A stretch of 64,000 bases of DNA from Cyclobacteriaceae bacterium (lineage in GTDB: Bacteria > Bacteroidota > Bacteroidia > Cytophagales > Cyclobacteriaceae): the NCBI GenBank assembly GCA_026129485.1, contig JAHCHY010000010.1, positions 1-64,000 of the forward strand, written 5' to 3'. Positions 1 to 8,619 of this stretch are shown piece after piece. The position numbers were made by a program, and so were the translations under genes. The notes below the pieces were generated by a model, which saw only the letters and a list, made by a program, of their open reading frames with translations, did no database searches and was not told the origin of the DNA. The first letter of the stretch is position 1, and each line of letters begins with the position of its first letter.

Positions 1-152
1 CGGGCATTTTTGTGCTATATGTTGTGTTGCTGGTACGTGAGCTTGCCTTTGTCGTCCTGGTGAACAATACACGACTCGAAAATATAGCCCAGGTACTCGT
101 GCTGGTACAGCGAGTAAATGATCTGAAATGGCTGTGCGGCAGATACTTTCAT
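1..152 (-). pseudogene. N-terminal end of an SNF2/DEAD-box helicase, interrupted by a stop at codon 46
   Basis: Reading leftward from ATG at 152-150 gives a 45-residue start (MKVSAAQPFQIIYSLYQHEY, then a segment with LGYIFES) that I recognise as the conserved N-terminus of the large SNF2-related helicases of Bacteroidota. A TAG at 17-15 ends the frame, but the four codons after it still read His-Lys-Asn-Ala, which matches the family's usual continuation. The stop therefore looks like a nonsense mutation or a base error inside a longer gene running off the left edge. Only about 50 codons are visible, so the state of the rest is unknown. The upstream neighbour on the same strand is the LolC/E permease, separated by a hairpin. 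Confidence 0.55.
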
Positions 153-254
153 GGGCCCGTTTGCGAATGAACTGCCCGTGCTTAAAGTAGTTCTGAGTGA
201 GCCGAACGGCCATTTTGAACCACAAACACACTAAGCAGAATTGCAAATTATGAA

Positions 255-290
255 TTTTGAGGGGATTTTTTAGTTGAATTTCCCTCAAAA
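255..290. terminator. Hairpin between the LolC/E permease and the helicase start
   Basis: TTTTGAGGG at 255-263 pairs perfectly with CCCTCAAAA at 282-290 around an 18-nt T-rich loop. It lies just past the stop of the minus-strand permease, so it probably terminates that operon. No strong U-tract is needed to see the stem, but one is partly present. Confidence 0.5.
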
Positions 291-312
291 ACATGCCTGT
301 TAATTACATGCT

Positions 313-1536
313 TTAAAGCCTTTCTATGGCATAAGAACGTGCTGCCAGGCGGGCCGGGTAGAAGGAAACCAGTATAGTGATCATAACAATAACCAATGCT
401 GTAAGAACGAAATCGAGGAGCCTCATTTTAACCGGGTAGCTGGAAATAATGGCATTTTCCATTCCCATGCCCACAAGCCCGAATGAATCCTGCAGCCAGC
501 AGATTACGCCACCCAAAACGAGACCGGCAAAGGCCCCTGTAAAGGCTATCAGCGCTCCCTCGCTCAGAAAGATATTGCGGATAAGATGGGCGCTGCTGCC
601 CATGGCATACAGCACCGAAATGTCTTTCTTCTTATCCAACACCAGCATCATCAGTGAAAAGAAAATATTGATCGATGCTACCAGTATCAATAGTGTTAAG
701 GCGATGAACGTAAAAAGCTTTTCGATTTTAAGCAGCCGGTATAGATCGGCATGTTGTTCCTGGTTGGTAAGCACGGAATATTCCGGGCCCATCACTTCGG
801 CTACCCCGGCCCGGGTTTCTTTAAGCGGGAGCCTGCCCGTAGTTTTTATTTCAATGCTGGTGCGCTTGTTGTCATAATTCAACAGGTCTTGTGCAAAATG
901 CAGGGGTACGAAAATATAGTTGTCGTCATAATTTTTCTCGATAGAGAATACACCCCCCGGCTGTATAACCCGGCTTGCATAAAGCTGGGAAGGATCAAGC
1001 CCCGAGGATTTAAGGTTCTTAATATAAAAAACCTGTAAGGGATAAATGCTCTCGGCCACGCTTAACGATAACGCGTATTGCACCCCGCGCCCTACCACCG
1101 CATAGTCAATACCATTCTTGCTCAGTACCAGCTTACCATCCACCATGCTGTTGTCGAGGCGGTGTTGCATTAAAAAGCTTTCGCTAACTCCTTTCAGGGT
1201 AACCACAATATCCGCATCGCGGTAACGCACGTAGGCATAATCTTCAATTACTTCGGTAATGATATCTACTCCGGGCACGGTTTCCAGGCGTTGGATCAGG
1301 GTTTCGGTTACCTCGAACGATTTGCCTTTCTTCAGCTCAATTTTAAGCTCGGGATCAATAGAAGTGTACAGGCTTTGAAGCAGGTCTTCCATCCCGTTGA
1401 AAACCGATAACACAATAACGAGGGCAGCCGTTGAAAAGGCTATGCCTGTTATGGAAAGGATTGAAATAATGTTGATGAAGTTTTTCTTCCTGCCGGAGAA
1501 GAAGTACCGCCTTGCAATAAATAACGGAAGATTCAA
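313..1536 (-). CDS. LolC/LolE-type ABC transporter permease
   Basis: This 407-residue inner-membrane protein has the FtsX/MacB layout: one transmembrane helix near residues 20-45, a large periplasmic domain (about 50-270), then three helices near 275-300, 318-345 and 372-397. In proteobacteria LolC/E with the LolD ATPase extracts outer-membrane lipoproteins; the Bacteroidota homologue is assumed to do the same, or a related export job. The N-terminus (ARRYFFSGRKKNFINIIS) carries the cytoplasmic helix typical of the family. It lies 11 nt downstream of rbfA on the same strand, an arrangement I know from other Bacteroidota, so the two are probably co-transcribed. No ATPase gene is adjacent; it must be elsewhere. 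LolC and LolE cannot be told apart here. Confidence 0.9.
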   Translation of the reverse strand: MNLPLFIARRYFFSGRKKNFINIISILSITGIAFSTAALVIVLSVFNGMEDLLQSLYTSIDPELKIELKKGKSFEVTETLIQRLETVPGVDIITEVIEDYAYVRYRDADIVVTLKGVSESFLMQHRLDNSMVDGKLVLSKNGIDYAVVGRGVQYALSLSVAESIYPLQVFYIKNLKSSGLDPSQLYASRVIQPGGVFSIEKNYDDNYIFVPLHFAQDLLNYDNKRTSIEIKTTGRLPLKETRAGVAEVMGPEYSVLTNQEQHADLYRLLKIEKLFTFIALTLLILVASINIFFSLMMLVLDKKKDISVLYAMGSSAHLIRNIFLSEGALIAFTGAFAGLVLGGVICWLQDSFGLVGMGMENAIISSYPVKMRLLDFVLTALVIVMITILVSFYPARLAARSYAIERL

Positions 1537-1547
1537 ACGCTGCGGGA

Positions 1548-1916
1548 TTATTCTTTGTTTTCCTTGGGAATATTCAGGCTCTTGATCAGGTCTTCGATAC
1601 GTTGCGCATTCTCCTCCACTTCGTCCATAAAGAAAACCAGCGATGGCACAATGCGGGCCTGGTTGCGAATGCGATCGCCCAACGCTTTACGGATCTCGCT
1701 CTTGTGCAATTCTATATTATTCAAAACAGCCTTCTTGTCTTTGGTTAATGTCATGCCCAGGTAAACCTTTGCTACACTTAAATCCGGGCTGATGCGTACC
1801 TCGGCTACCGTAATAAAGGCATTACCCAAAATGCCGCGTTTGTCCTTCAGAAAAATATCACTCAGTTCTTTCTGAATCAGCTTGTTGTATTTCTGCTGTC
1901 TTACCGTTCCGCTCAT
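1548..1916 (-). CDS. rbfA: Ribosome-binding factor A
   Basis: RbfA is a KH-fold protein that helps late maturation of the 30S subunit and 16S rRNA 5' end processing. The protein read from ATG 1916 is 122 residues, the usual family length, starting MSGTVRQQKYNKLIQKELSD and containing the typical 'ITVAEVRISPDLSVAKVYL' stretch and an 'IRKALGDRIRNQARIVPSLVFFMD' C-terminal half. An upstream in-frame TTG at 1967 would add 17 hydrophobic residues not expected in the family, so I prefer 1916. It heads a two-gene unit with the LolC/E permease. Confidence 0.93.
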   Translation of the reverse strand: MSGTVRQQKYNKLIQKELSDIFLKDKRGILGNAFITVAEVRISPDLSVAKVYLGMTLTKDKKAVLNNIELHKSEIRKALGDRIRNQARIVPSLVFFMDEVEENAQRIEDLIKSLNIPKENKE

Positions 1917-2003
1917 ATCGGCAAAGATAACAGTTAGCCGTATAGGAAGGGCGCGCAGTAAAGTCAACTTTTTGTTTATTTGTGCCAGTTTAATTTCTGC
2001 TTT

Positions 2004-3404
2004 GTGTTGCTTCGCTTTTTCCGCATAAACGATCCCTACAGGCTGCTTGCTGTTTTCATTCTGATGGTATTGATCGCGCTGGGTTTTTTTACCGATCCGG
2101 CAGGCACCACGCTTGACGAGCTTAAGGCTATGGTATTAGGCGAAGCGCTTAACAGCGGGAAAAGCCTGTACACGCAGGTGCATACCACGGAAGCTCCGCT
2201 GGCTGCCTGGCTTTACGGCTGGGAGGAATGGTTGTTCGGCCGGTCTCTTACAGCCCGGCATGTGCTGGCTTTTCTCCTGATTTTCTTCCAGGGGGCTTAC
2301 TTCGCCATTCTGCTGATAAGCAACAAAGCCCAGGGCGAAAGCACTTACCTGCCGGCTTTTCTTTTCGGGGTTATTTGTTTTTTCTCCTTCGACATGCTGG
2401 TGCTCTCACCTGAACTGATTGCTTCCACAATTCTTTTGCTCGCCCTGAATAATCTTTTCAAGGAAGTGGAGTTTCGTGCGCAACGCGATGATACACTTCT
2501 TACCCTTGGATTATACCTGGGAATGGCCACCTTGCTTGTGTTTACGTACGCGGTGTTTCTGCCGGGCACTATTATTATTCTTGCCGTTTTTACGCGGCTA
2601 TCTGTTCGCAAAACACTACTCCTCATTTTTGGATTCTGCCTGCCTCACCTGTTGCTGGCAACGGCTTATTACTTTAACGATAATTTTGAATTTCTGTGGA
2701 GCAGCTATTACACGCAGGTTACGTGGTTTGCAGAAAACAGGCTGTCGCTTAACGCCATGTTTTATCTTTCCGTTATTCCGATCGGTTACTTCCTGCTTTC
2801 GCTGGTGATGCTGAATCGCGAAGCGCGTTTAACCAAATATCAATCACAGCTTTTACAAATTATGTTTTTGTGGCTGCTGATCGCTGCTGCTGAAATTGCA
2901 TTGGCCGGGAACATGGCTCCGCACCGGGTTATTACATTCGCGCCATCATTTGCCTATTTCATCAGTCATTTCCTGTTGCTGATCAGGAGAAAATGGCTTG
3001 GTGAGCTTTTATTATGGGTATTTGCCGGTGGCATTGTGCTGATTGCTTACCTGGCCCGCTATAATAAAACAGATCGCATTGATTACAGTAAGCTTTTCTA
3101 CAGCAAGGTTAACTCGGCACCGGTTAATAAACGCATCCTGGTTTTGGATGAACAATGGGGATACTTTGAAAACAACAAGCCGGCCACAGGCTTTTATGAC
3201 TGGCGGATTTCCGGGTGTTACTTTTCAGGAACAGATTATTTTCAGTATGTGGTATTGCTTGATAAAGCCTTTAAGGCCGATATGCCGGAAGTGATCTTTG
3301 ATCCGCACCAGGTGCTGCCGGCTGTTTTTAAACGAATACCTTCGCTGGAAAAGAATTACTCAAAACAAGGTGCTGCCTATTACCTGAAAACCATTCGGAA
3401 TTAA
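2004..3404 (+). CDS. Polytopic membrane protein, DUF6427-like
   Basis: A protein of about 466 residues with roughly ten hydrophobic segments and a C-terminal soluble tail. The opening MLLRFFRINDPYRLL, read from GTG 2004, resembles DUF6427-type Bacteroidota proteins; the frame is open back to TTG 1980, and TTG 2007 is also possible, so the start is uncertain. A conserved-looking luminal loop follows helix 1 with 'AGTTLDELKAMVLGEAL' and a later 'TTEAPLAAW', reminiscent of GT-C glycosyltransferase topology, but no catalytic DD/DE signature is clear. It is divergent from rbfA with only about 90 nt between starts, and the lipoprotein downstream follows after 16 nt. Function unknown. Confidence 0.75.
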   Translation: MLLRFFRINDPYRLLAVFILMVLIALGFFTDPAGTTLDELKAMVLGEALNSGKSLYTQVHTTEAPLAAWLYGWEEWLFGRSLTARHVLAFLLIFFQGAYFAILLISNKAQGESTYLPAFLFGVICFFSFDMLVLSPELIASTILLLALNNLFKEVEFRAQRDDTLLTLGLYLGMATLLVFTYAVFLPGTIIILAVFTRLSVRKTLLLIFGFCLPHLLLATAYYFNDNFEFLWSSYYTQVTWFAENRLSLNAMFYLSVIPIGYFLLSLVMLNREARLTKYQSQLLQIMFLWLLIAAAEIALAGNMAPHRVITFAPSFAYFISHFLLLIRRKWLGELLLWVFAGGIVLIAYLARYNKTDRIDYSKLFYSKVNSAPVNKRILVLDEQWGYFENNKPATGFYDWRISGCYFSGTDYFQYVVLLDKAFKADMPEVIFDPHQVLPAVFKRIPSLEKNYSKQGAAYYLKTIRN

Positions 3405-3420
3405 CACGTACCTTTAACCT

Positions 3421-3969
3421 ATGCGATCAGGATTTGTTTTGATCTGTTGTTTCTGGGCTATGTTGCTGCTCTCCTGCAAGGAAGTTTCATTTCCGCAGGC
3501 ACAGCCGGCCGGTGTAGCCGGCCTAAAGGAAATACCGGAATCCTTGCGCGGAACTTACCTTACGCGCGATAAATCGACCGGGGAAACAGGAGATACTATT
3601 ATTATTGAAAGCTGGGGCTATCACTTGGAAGACACAGACGGTAAAGACTGGCTTGGCTCAGGACATATCAGCGATACGCTGGTCGTAAAGCAATATCAGA
3701 ACTACTATTTTGTAAACTTCAAAGAAGGCGACCAGTGGGTGCTTCGGCTCGTAAGAGTAAAATCACCAAACGTACTGGAGCTCATGTCCATCAACCTTGA
3801 AGACGAGAAAGTCCGCAAAGAAATTTTGCAAAAGCTCGGTGGTAAGTTTGCCGTGAAGGAGACCAGGCATAATGACAATATTTTTTACCAGATCAACCCC
3901 ACACCTGCACAGCTTATGACGCTGGTAAAAGAAGGATACTTTACCGGTATAGAGCTAAGAAGAAGATAG
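3421..3969 (+). CDS. Lipoprotein of unknown function
   Basis: 182 residues. A short signal peptide ends in a lipobox (LLLSC, Cys near residue 19), so the mature protein should be lipid-anchored in the periplasm or outer membrane. The rest is soluble, rich in beta-strand-like segments ('GDTIIIESWGYHLED', 'DTLVVKQYQNYYFVNF'). I do not recognise the family. It begins 16 nt after the preceding membrane protein and is probably in the same operon. Confidence 0.75.
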   Translation: MRSGFVLICCFWAMLLLSCKEVSFPQAQPAGVAGLKEIPESLRGTYLTRDKSTGETGDTIIIESWGYHLEDTDGKDWLGSGHISDTLVVKQYQNYYFVNFKEGDQWVLRLVRVKSPNVLELMSINLEDEKVRKEILQKLGGKFAVKETRHNDNIFYQINPTPAQLMTLVKEGYFTGIELRRR

Positions 3970-4036
3970 CCAGGTAAAATTCCCTGCTGCGGTTAATTTT
4001 TTTCAATATCTTGGAATTTCATTAAACCTTGTTGAT

Positions 4037-4177
4037 GCGCTGTGCTGGATTGTCCTGCTCCCGGTTTTGCTGCTTGTTCAATGTAACAAACCCGAATACC
4101 GATTGCCAGCTTCAGCATCTGCCGCGTACTTCATGCCGGTGGCTGTTTCTTCTGTTGAAAAAAATTCGTTATTCTGA
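4037..4177 (+). pseudogene. Possible remnant of a small lipoprotein
   Basis: In the 229-nt gap before the amidohydrolase one frame reads a hydrophobic stretch followed by a lipobox-like end (ALCWIVLLPVLLLVQCNKPE) and about 30 more residues before TGA at 4175-4177. No start codon lies in that frame nearby; an ATG at 4035 is in the next frame, so a one-base slip would create a plausible lipoprotein start. It may equally be chance hydrophobicity. Confidence 0.25.
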
Positions 4178-4198
4178 TTATCCATACTAACCTAACCT

Positions 4199-5644
4199 AT
4201 GAAAACCCTTTACCTGATTTGTGCGCTTTGTATTTCCATGAATGTGCTTGCGCAAAAGAAACAAGCTGCGTCCGTTATAACGGCCAGTAAAAAAACCATT
4301 GTTGATCATGTTACCGCGCAATCTGCCAACCTCATCAGCATCAGCGATAAAATATGGGCGGCAGAAGAAACGGCTTTTAATGAACATGCTTCTGCCAGGC
4401 TGCTTGCCGACTATGCAGAGGCCAATGGCTTTAAAGTTGAACGAGGTGTAGCTGAAATGCCAACTGCATTTGTGGCCACCTACGGCAGTGGCAGCCCGGT
4501 AATCGGGATATTAGGTGAGTTTGATGCATTGCCCGGGCTTTCACAAAAAGCCGTGCCCACCAAAGATCCTTTGCATCCGGGCGAGCCCGGTCATGGCTGC
4601 GGTCATAATCTTTTCGGAACGGCAAGCCTGGGAGCGGCTGTCGCCATCAAGCAAATGATTGAGCAGGGCAAACTGAAAGGCACCATTAAATTTTTCGGCA
4701 CCCCCGCTGAAGAAAAGTTCTTTGGTAAGCTCTGGATGATCAGGGCCGGGTTGTTTAACGGTGTGGATGTAGTAATGGACTGGCACCCCGGTGCTGAAAC
4801 AAAGGCAGCCGTGCAGACCGGTTTAGCGCTGGTTGATTTTATTGTGGAGTTTAACGGCCAGGCTGCACACGCTTCGGCAGACCCGTGGAACGGAAGAAGC
4901 GCCAGCGATGCACTTGAATTATACACTACCGGGATTAATTATTTACGTGAGCACGTTAAGCCCAGCGTGCGCATTCATTACCACATTCAGGATGGCGGGC
5001 AGGTAGTAAACGTGGTGCCGGATTACTCGCGCTTATGGGTGCGCGTGCGCGATGTGAAGCGGGAAGGCATGGTAGAAGTTTACGAACGTGTTAAGAAAAT
5101 GGCCGAAGGTGCCGCCATTATGGCGAATGTGGATTACAAGATCTCGCTTGTATCGGGCATTTATGAAGTGCTGGTGAATCGTACCGGTGCTGATTATGTT
5201 ACTAAAAATCTTGGCTTGCTTGGCCCGATGAGCTATACCGATGAAGAAGTTACATTCGCTAAAAAAATCCAGGAAAGCACCGGCAAGCCGCAGGTAGGAT
5301 TACACACCAAAGTAGAACCATTAGAAGAAACCAACCCCAATGCAGGTGGCGGCTCAACCGATGTGGGCGATGTAAGCTGGGTAGTGCCTACCATCCGGCT
5401 AAGCGTGGCCACTGCGCCTATCGGTACTCCGTGGCATTCATGGGCGGTAGTAGCCTGTGGCGGTATGTCCATCGGGCATAAAGGCATGTTGCATGCGTCT
5501 AAGACTTTGGCTATGACGATGGTCGATTTATATGAAGACACCAAAAAATTAGAAGCCGTTAAAGCTGAGTTTGTAAAAGGCAAAGGCGACCATGTGTATA
5601 AAGGATTGATCCCGGATGGGCCTCCGCCTGTTGGGCAGAAATGA
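4199..5644 (+). CDS. M20-family amidohydrolase, AbgB-like
   Basis: 481 residues with an N-terminal secretion signal ending near residue 19 (VLAQ). The M20 zinc-peptidase core is clear: 'GHGCGHN' around residues 132-137, 'TPAEE' near 168-172, 'DWHPGAE' near 195, a dimerisation/lid domain with 'GQAAHASADPW', and 'GGGSTDVGDVSW' toward the C-terminus. These are the marks of the AbgB branch, which cleaves p-aminobenzoyl-glutamate in E. coli; the real substrate here is open. Location is expected to be periplasmic, which differs from cytoplasmic AbgB. The gene is monocistronic and faces the oxidoreductase gene across a bidirectional hairpin. Confidence 0.9.
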   Translation: MKTLYLICALCISMNVLAQKKQAASVITASKKTIVDHVTAQSANLISISDKIWAAEETAFNEHASARLLADYAEANGFKVERGVAEMPTAFVATYGSGSPVIGILGEFDALPGLSQKAVPTKDPLHPGEPGHGCGHNLFGTASLGAAVAIKQMIEQGKLKGTIKFFGTPAEEKFFGKLWMIRAGLFNGVDVVMDWHPGAETKAAVQTGLALVDFIVEFNGQAAHASADPWNGRSASDALELYTTGINYLREHVKPSVRIHYHIQDGGQVVNVVPDYSRLWVRVRDVKREGMVEVYERVKKMAEGAAIMANVDYKISLVSGIYEVLVNRTGADYVTKNLGLLGPMSYTDEEVTFAKKIQESTGKPQVGLHTKVEPLEETNPNAGGGSTDVGDVSWVVPTIRLSVATAPIGTPWHSWAVVACGGMSIGHKGMLHASKTLAMTMVDLYEDTKKLEAVKAEFVKGKGDHVYKGLIPDGPPPVGQK

Positions 5645-5656
5645 TCTTTTTTGATC

Positions 5657-5702
5657 CCCTGTGCTCTCTAAGGTTTGATTTGTAACCATAGAGAACACAG
5701 GG
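5657..5702. terminator. Bidirectional hairpin of the CACAGAG word-repeat class
   Basis: CCCTGTGCTCTCTAAGG at 5657-5673 pairs with CCATAGAGAACACAGGG at 5686-5702 (15 of 17 positions), with a 12-nt loop. It sits exactly between two convergent genes and can terminate both. The arm words resemble those at 24.3, 48.7 and 57.0 kb. Confidence 0.65.
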
Positions 5703-5705
5703 TGT

Positions 5706-7955
5706 TTAAGAAATTTTAATCGGCATTTCCCTGTATCGCTTACCCGTTGCAGCAAAGATCGCGTTGGCCAATGCCGGGGCAACCGGGGGTACGGGTGGTT
5801 CGCCCACACCGGTTGGCTTTTCATCACTTTCCACCAAATGTACTTGTAACACTTTAGGGGTATCCAGCATCCGGGCTACACCATACTTATCAAAATTGGT
5901 TTGCATGCTGGCGCCATCTTTAAACGAGATGCTTCCCTTTAATGCTCCGCTCAGCGAAAACACAAAGCCTCCTTCAAACTGGTTGATTACCGAATTACGA
6001 TTTACAACCTGCCCGCAATCCACCGCATAATGCGCTTCTTCAACTGTTAATTTACCGGCATCATCAACCGACACATGCACCACACAGGCTACATACGTAA
6101 GGAAACTTTTGTGCGCACAAATGCCCATACCATGACCTTGCGGCAGCGATTTTCCCCAACCGGATTTTTCTGCAGCCAGCTTGATCACGTTGCGCATGCG
6201 CGCGGTGTTCCATGGAAAACTATCCAATGGTTCGCCATAGTTTTCAAATCCCTGCATGTATGCATTAAACGGAATAAGGCGATCCGGCCCCAACAGTTCC
6301 AATAAGTTTTTTACGGGATCAACACCGCGGTATGCGGCAATCTCATCCAGCATACTGCCTACCGCAAAAGCATGCTGAATGTTGCTTACCGAGCGCAACC
6401 AGCCAATACGCGTGTGGGCCGGAGCTTCAATGGCTTCAATAGAAACATTAGGGATGTGGTATGGAAAATCTACTGCACCTAAACCGAGCTCTCCCGTACT
6501 TGGAAAAATTTCTTTTTCATTGGTTGTTCCGCCAATAGGCGGGAAAGCGCTTCGGTGATTCCAGGCGGTTACCTTGCTTTCATTATCAAAAGCTGCACGA
6601 ATTTGTTGCACACTGCATGCATGGTAAAAATCGTGTGCCAGGTCATCTTCGCGTGTCCAGGTAACTTTAACAGGCGTGCCCGGCATTTCCTTCGCAATCA
6701 GGGCGGCCTCTACCGCAAAGTCGGGTTTTGATTTACGACCAAATGCTCCGCCCAGTAAAGTAACATGTATGGTTACGTTGGCCGTATCCAACCCTAAATT
6801 AGAAGCAACACTATCGCGTATCCATTGTGGTGATTGTACCGGGGCCCACATTTCCAGGTTGCCATCTTTAAAAAGCGCTGTTGCATTGGGCGGCTCCATG
6901 GGCGCGTGCGACAAATGTTGTGTAATGTATGTGGACTCCAACACATGCGCAGCGGTTTTGATCGCATCGTCAGCCGATCCATTTGCCCTGCGTACGTCTC
7001 CTTTCTTCTTCACCTTTGATGCAAGCGCCTGGATGTATTCATCTGAATTGTAATCGAGGTTAACACCATAATCCCACTCAACCTCAAGCGCCTTGCGTGC
7101 CGTAATGGCTGCCCAGGTAGAATCGGCCACAACCACAACCCCGCCTTGTGGCGCATCAAAGCCTGCCGGAAAACCCGAAGCTTTTAATTCAAAGATCTTG
7201 ACCACGCCCGGTACCTTCAATGCTGCTTCATCGGAGTAACTGGTTGGCTTACCGCCTGCAACCGGACATCGGAGTATTACTGCGTATTTCATCCCCGGTT
7301 TTACTACATCAATACCATAAACAGCTTTCCCTTTTATGATGTCGGGCGTATCGTACAGGTTTATTTTTTTGCCGATGTATTTCCAGTCGGCTTTATTCTT
7401 TAAAACGATTTTATCCTCTGCGGGAAGCTCCAGCTTCGAAGCGATCTCGGTTAATTCACCGAAGCCGATCCTTTTCCCTTTCCTGCTTATCACTTCATGG
7501 TTTTGCGCTTTGCACTCGCTTACATCAATGCCCCACTTCTGTGCAGCGGCCTGTTCCAGCATCATGCGGGCAGAAGCCCCTGCTTTGCGCATCGGCTCAA
7601 AAAACATGCGTATTGAAAACGAGCCATCGGTATTCTGATTCCCGTATTTTTGTTCATCGCCAACAGCCTGCTCTAAGGTTACACGCTTCCAGTCTGCTTC
7701 TAATTCATCGGCCAGCACCATAGGCAACCCCGTACGAATACCCGTGCCCATCTCCTGCCGGTGCGCCACAATAATGACCGAACCATCGCTGTTAATGGTA
7801 AGATACACATTAGGTGAAAACGGAAGATTAGGTTTGTCCGGAGAGCAGGCCCATTGTAACCCCAGCACCAGGCCCGATGCCGTAATACCGGTCGCTTTCA
7901 AAAAGGTACGCCTGTCAATTTTCCGCATCCCGGTTCCAGGGGCAATTGTTTCCAT
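5706..7955 (-). CDS. Molybdopterin hydroxylase large subunit (isoquinoline 1-oxidoreductase beta type)
   Basis: 749 residues of the xanthine-dehydrogenase superfamily, aldehyde-oxidase/IorB branch. The N-terminus has a twin-arginine signal (DRRTFLKATG near residues 14-23) followed by a hydrophobic stretch and a Cys (LQWACS), so export by Tat, possibly with lipid attachment, is expected. Molybdopterin-binding segments are visible, including 'GGAFGRKSKPDFAVEAA' and 'GVGEPPVPPVAPALANAI' near the end. Such enzymes hydroxylate N-heterocycles or aldehydes and normally need a small [2Fe-2S] subunit. No such gene is beside it. The upstream neighbour is a PNPOx-like lipoprotein 32 nt away on the same strand. 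Confidence 0.9.
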   Translation of the reverse strand: METIAPGTGMRKIDRRTFLKATGITASGLVLGLQWACSPDKPNLPFSPNVYLTINSDGSVIIVAHRQEMGTGIRTGLPMVLADELEADWKRVTLEQAVGDEQKYGNQNTDGSFSIRMFFEPMRKAGASARMMLEQAAAQKWGIDVSECKAQNHEVISRKGKRIGFGELTEIASKLELPAEDKIVLKNKADWKYIGKKINLYDTPDIIKGKAVYGIDVVKPGMKYAVILRCPVAGGKPTSYSDEAALKVPGVVKIFELKASGFPAGFDAPQGGVVVVADSTWAAITARKALEVEWDYGVNLDYNSDEYIQALASKVKKKGDVRRANGSADDAIKTAAHVLESTYITQHLSHAPMEPPNATALFKDGNLEMWAPVQSPQWIRDSVASNLGLDTANVTIHVTLLGGAFGRKSKPDFAVEAALIAKEMPGTPVKVTWTREDDLAHDFYHACSVQQIRAAFDNESKVTAWNHRSAFPPIGGTTNEKEIFPSTGELGLGAVDFPYHIPNVSIEAIEAPAHTRIGWLRSVSNIQHAFAVGSMLDEIAAYRGVDPVKNLLELLGPDRLIPFNAYMQGFENYGEPLDSFPWNTARMRNVIKLAAEKSGWGKSLPQGHGMGICAHKSFLTYVACVVHVSVDDAGKLTVEEAHYAVDCGQVVNRNSVINQFEGGFVFSLSGALKGSISFKDGASMQTNFDKYGVARMLDTPKVLQVHLVESDEKPTGVGEPPVPPVAPALANAIFAATGKRYREMPIKIS

Positions 7956-7987
7956 TTGGATATTTTTGAATAAGGTAGCTAAACTTA

Positions 7988-8500
7988 TTAAAACATTATA
8001 ACCTCAGGTTGCCACGTTAATGGATCGCCTGTAATTCCCGCCCGGTAATTGATTACCTCCAGCCGCACAGGCTGTACTTTTATCAGTACGCAATCTGCGT
8101 TCCGGTTCGGGTAAAACTGATCCCATTCCGGTTTCCAGTGTTCGTTTATGGCGATAGTATCGCGCACTAATTCTGCCTTACCATAAAGTGAAACATACCC
8201 GTTATCCATATGATCGACATAGTGAAGCACTACATAGTTGTTACTTTTTATATGCTCCAGCTTTCGGCTGCGTGCGTTTGTCGCTAACCACACCACAAAA
8301 TCAGCATCCGGATCAAGCGGATCCATTACGCGTGCAAATGGCTGGGCATTTTCATTTACGGTTATCAACGAGCATGTCCCGGCAAGCATTATTTCGCGGG
8401 CGGCATCCATAACCGCTATGCCATTATGAATATGCGGCTCCGGCTTTGGGTTGCAGGCCCACCCAATCAAAACCACAAATACACAAGCTATCCGCTTCAT
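7988..8500 (-). CDS. Pyridoxamine 5'-phosphate oxidase-fold lipoprotein
   Basis: 170 residues. Signal peptide with a lipobox-like end (IGWAC, Cys near 16), then a split-barrel flavin-binding domain with 'AREIMLAGTCSLITVNENAQPFARVMDP' and 'VSLYGKAELV'. Members of this fold bind FMN or F420 and act as oxidases, heme oxygenases or flavin-binding proteins. An exported lipoprotein form is less usual. It precedes the molybdopterin hydroxylase gene in the same direction and may be co-transcribed, which could suggest a shared redox role; that is inference. Confidence 0.8.
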   Translation of the reverse strand: MKRIACVFVVLIGWACNPKPEPHIHNGIAVMDAAREIMLAGTCSLITVNENAQPFARVMDPLDPDADFVVWLATNARSRKLEHIKSNNYVVLHYVDHMDNGYVSLYGKAELVRDTIAINEHWKPEWDQFYPNRNADCVLIKVQPVRLEVINYRAGITGDPLTWQPEVIMF

Positions 8501-8537
8501 ACGATAAAGTTAAATGATAAGAAGCAATGAAAACTGC

Positions 8538-8591
8538 GAAGGCCGGTGGCCGCGAATATTTTTTCAACTATTCCGCAAACCACCGACCTTC
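8538..8591. terminator. GC-rich stem-loop
   Basis: GAAGGCCGGTGG at 8538-8549 pairs with CCACCGACCTTC at 8580-8591 (11 of 12). It lies between two minus-strand genes, just after the secreted protein gene ending at 8620, so it likely ends that transcript. Confidence 0.55.
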
Positions 8592-8619
8592 GTGATGCTG
8601 TGTTGTACCTGAATCCTGG

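Noticed and set aside
1-213. Open minus-strand frame from ATG 213 through the left edge
   Set aside because: Out of frame with the recognised helicase start and lacks family features.
449-1038. Overlapping plus-strand frames opposite the LolC/E permease
   Set aside because: Antisense shadows of a conserved permease gene.
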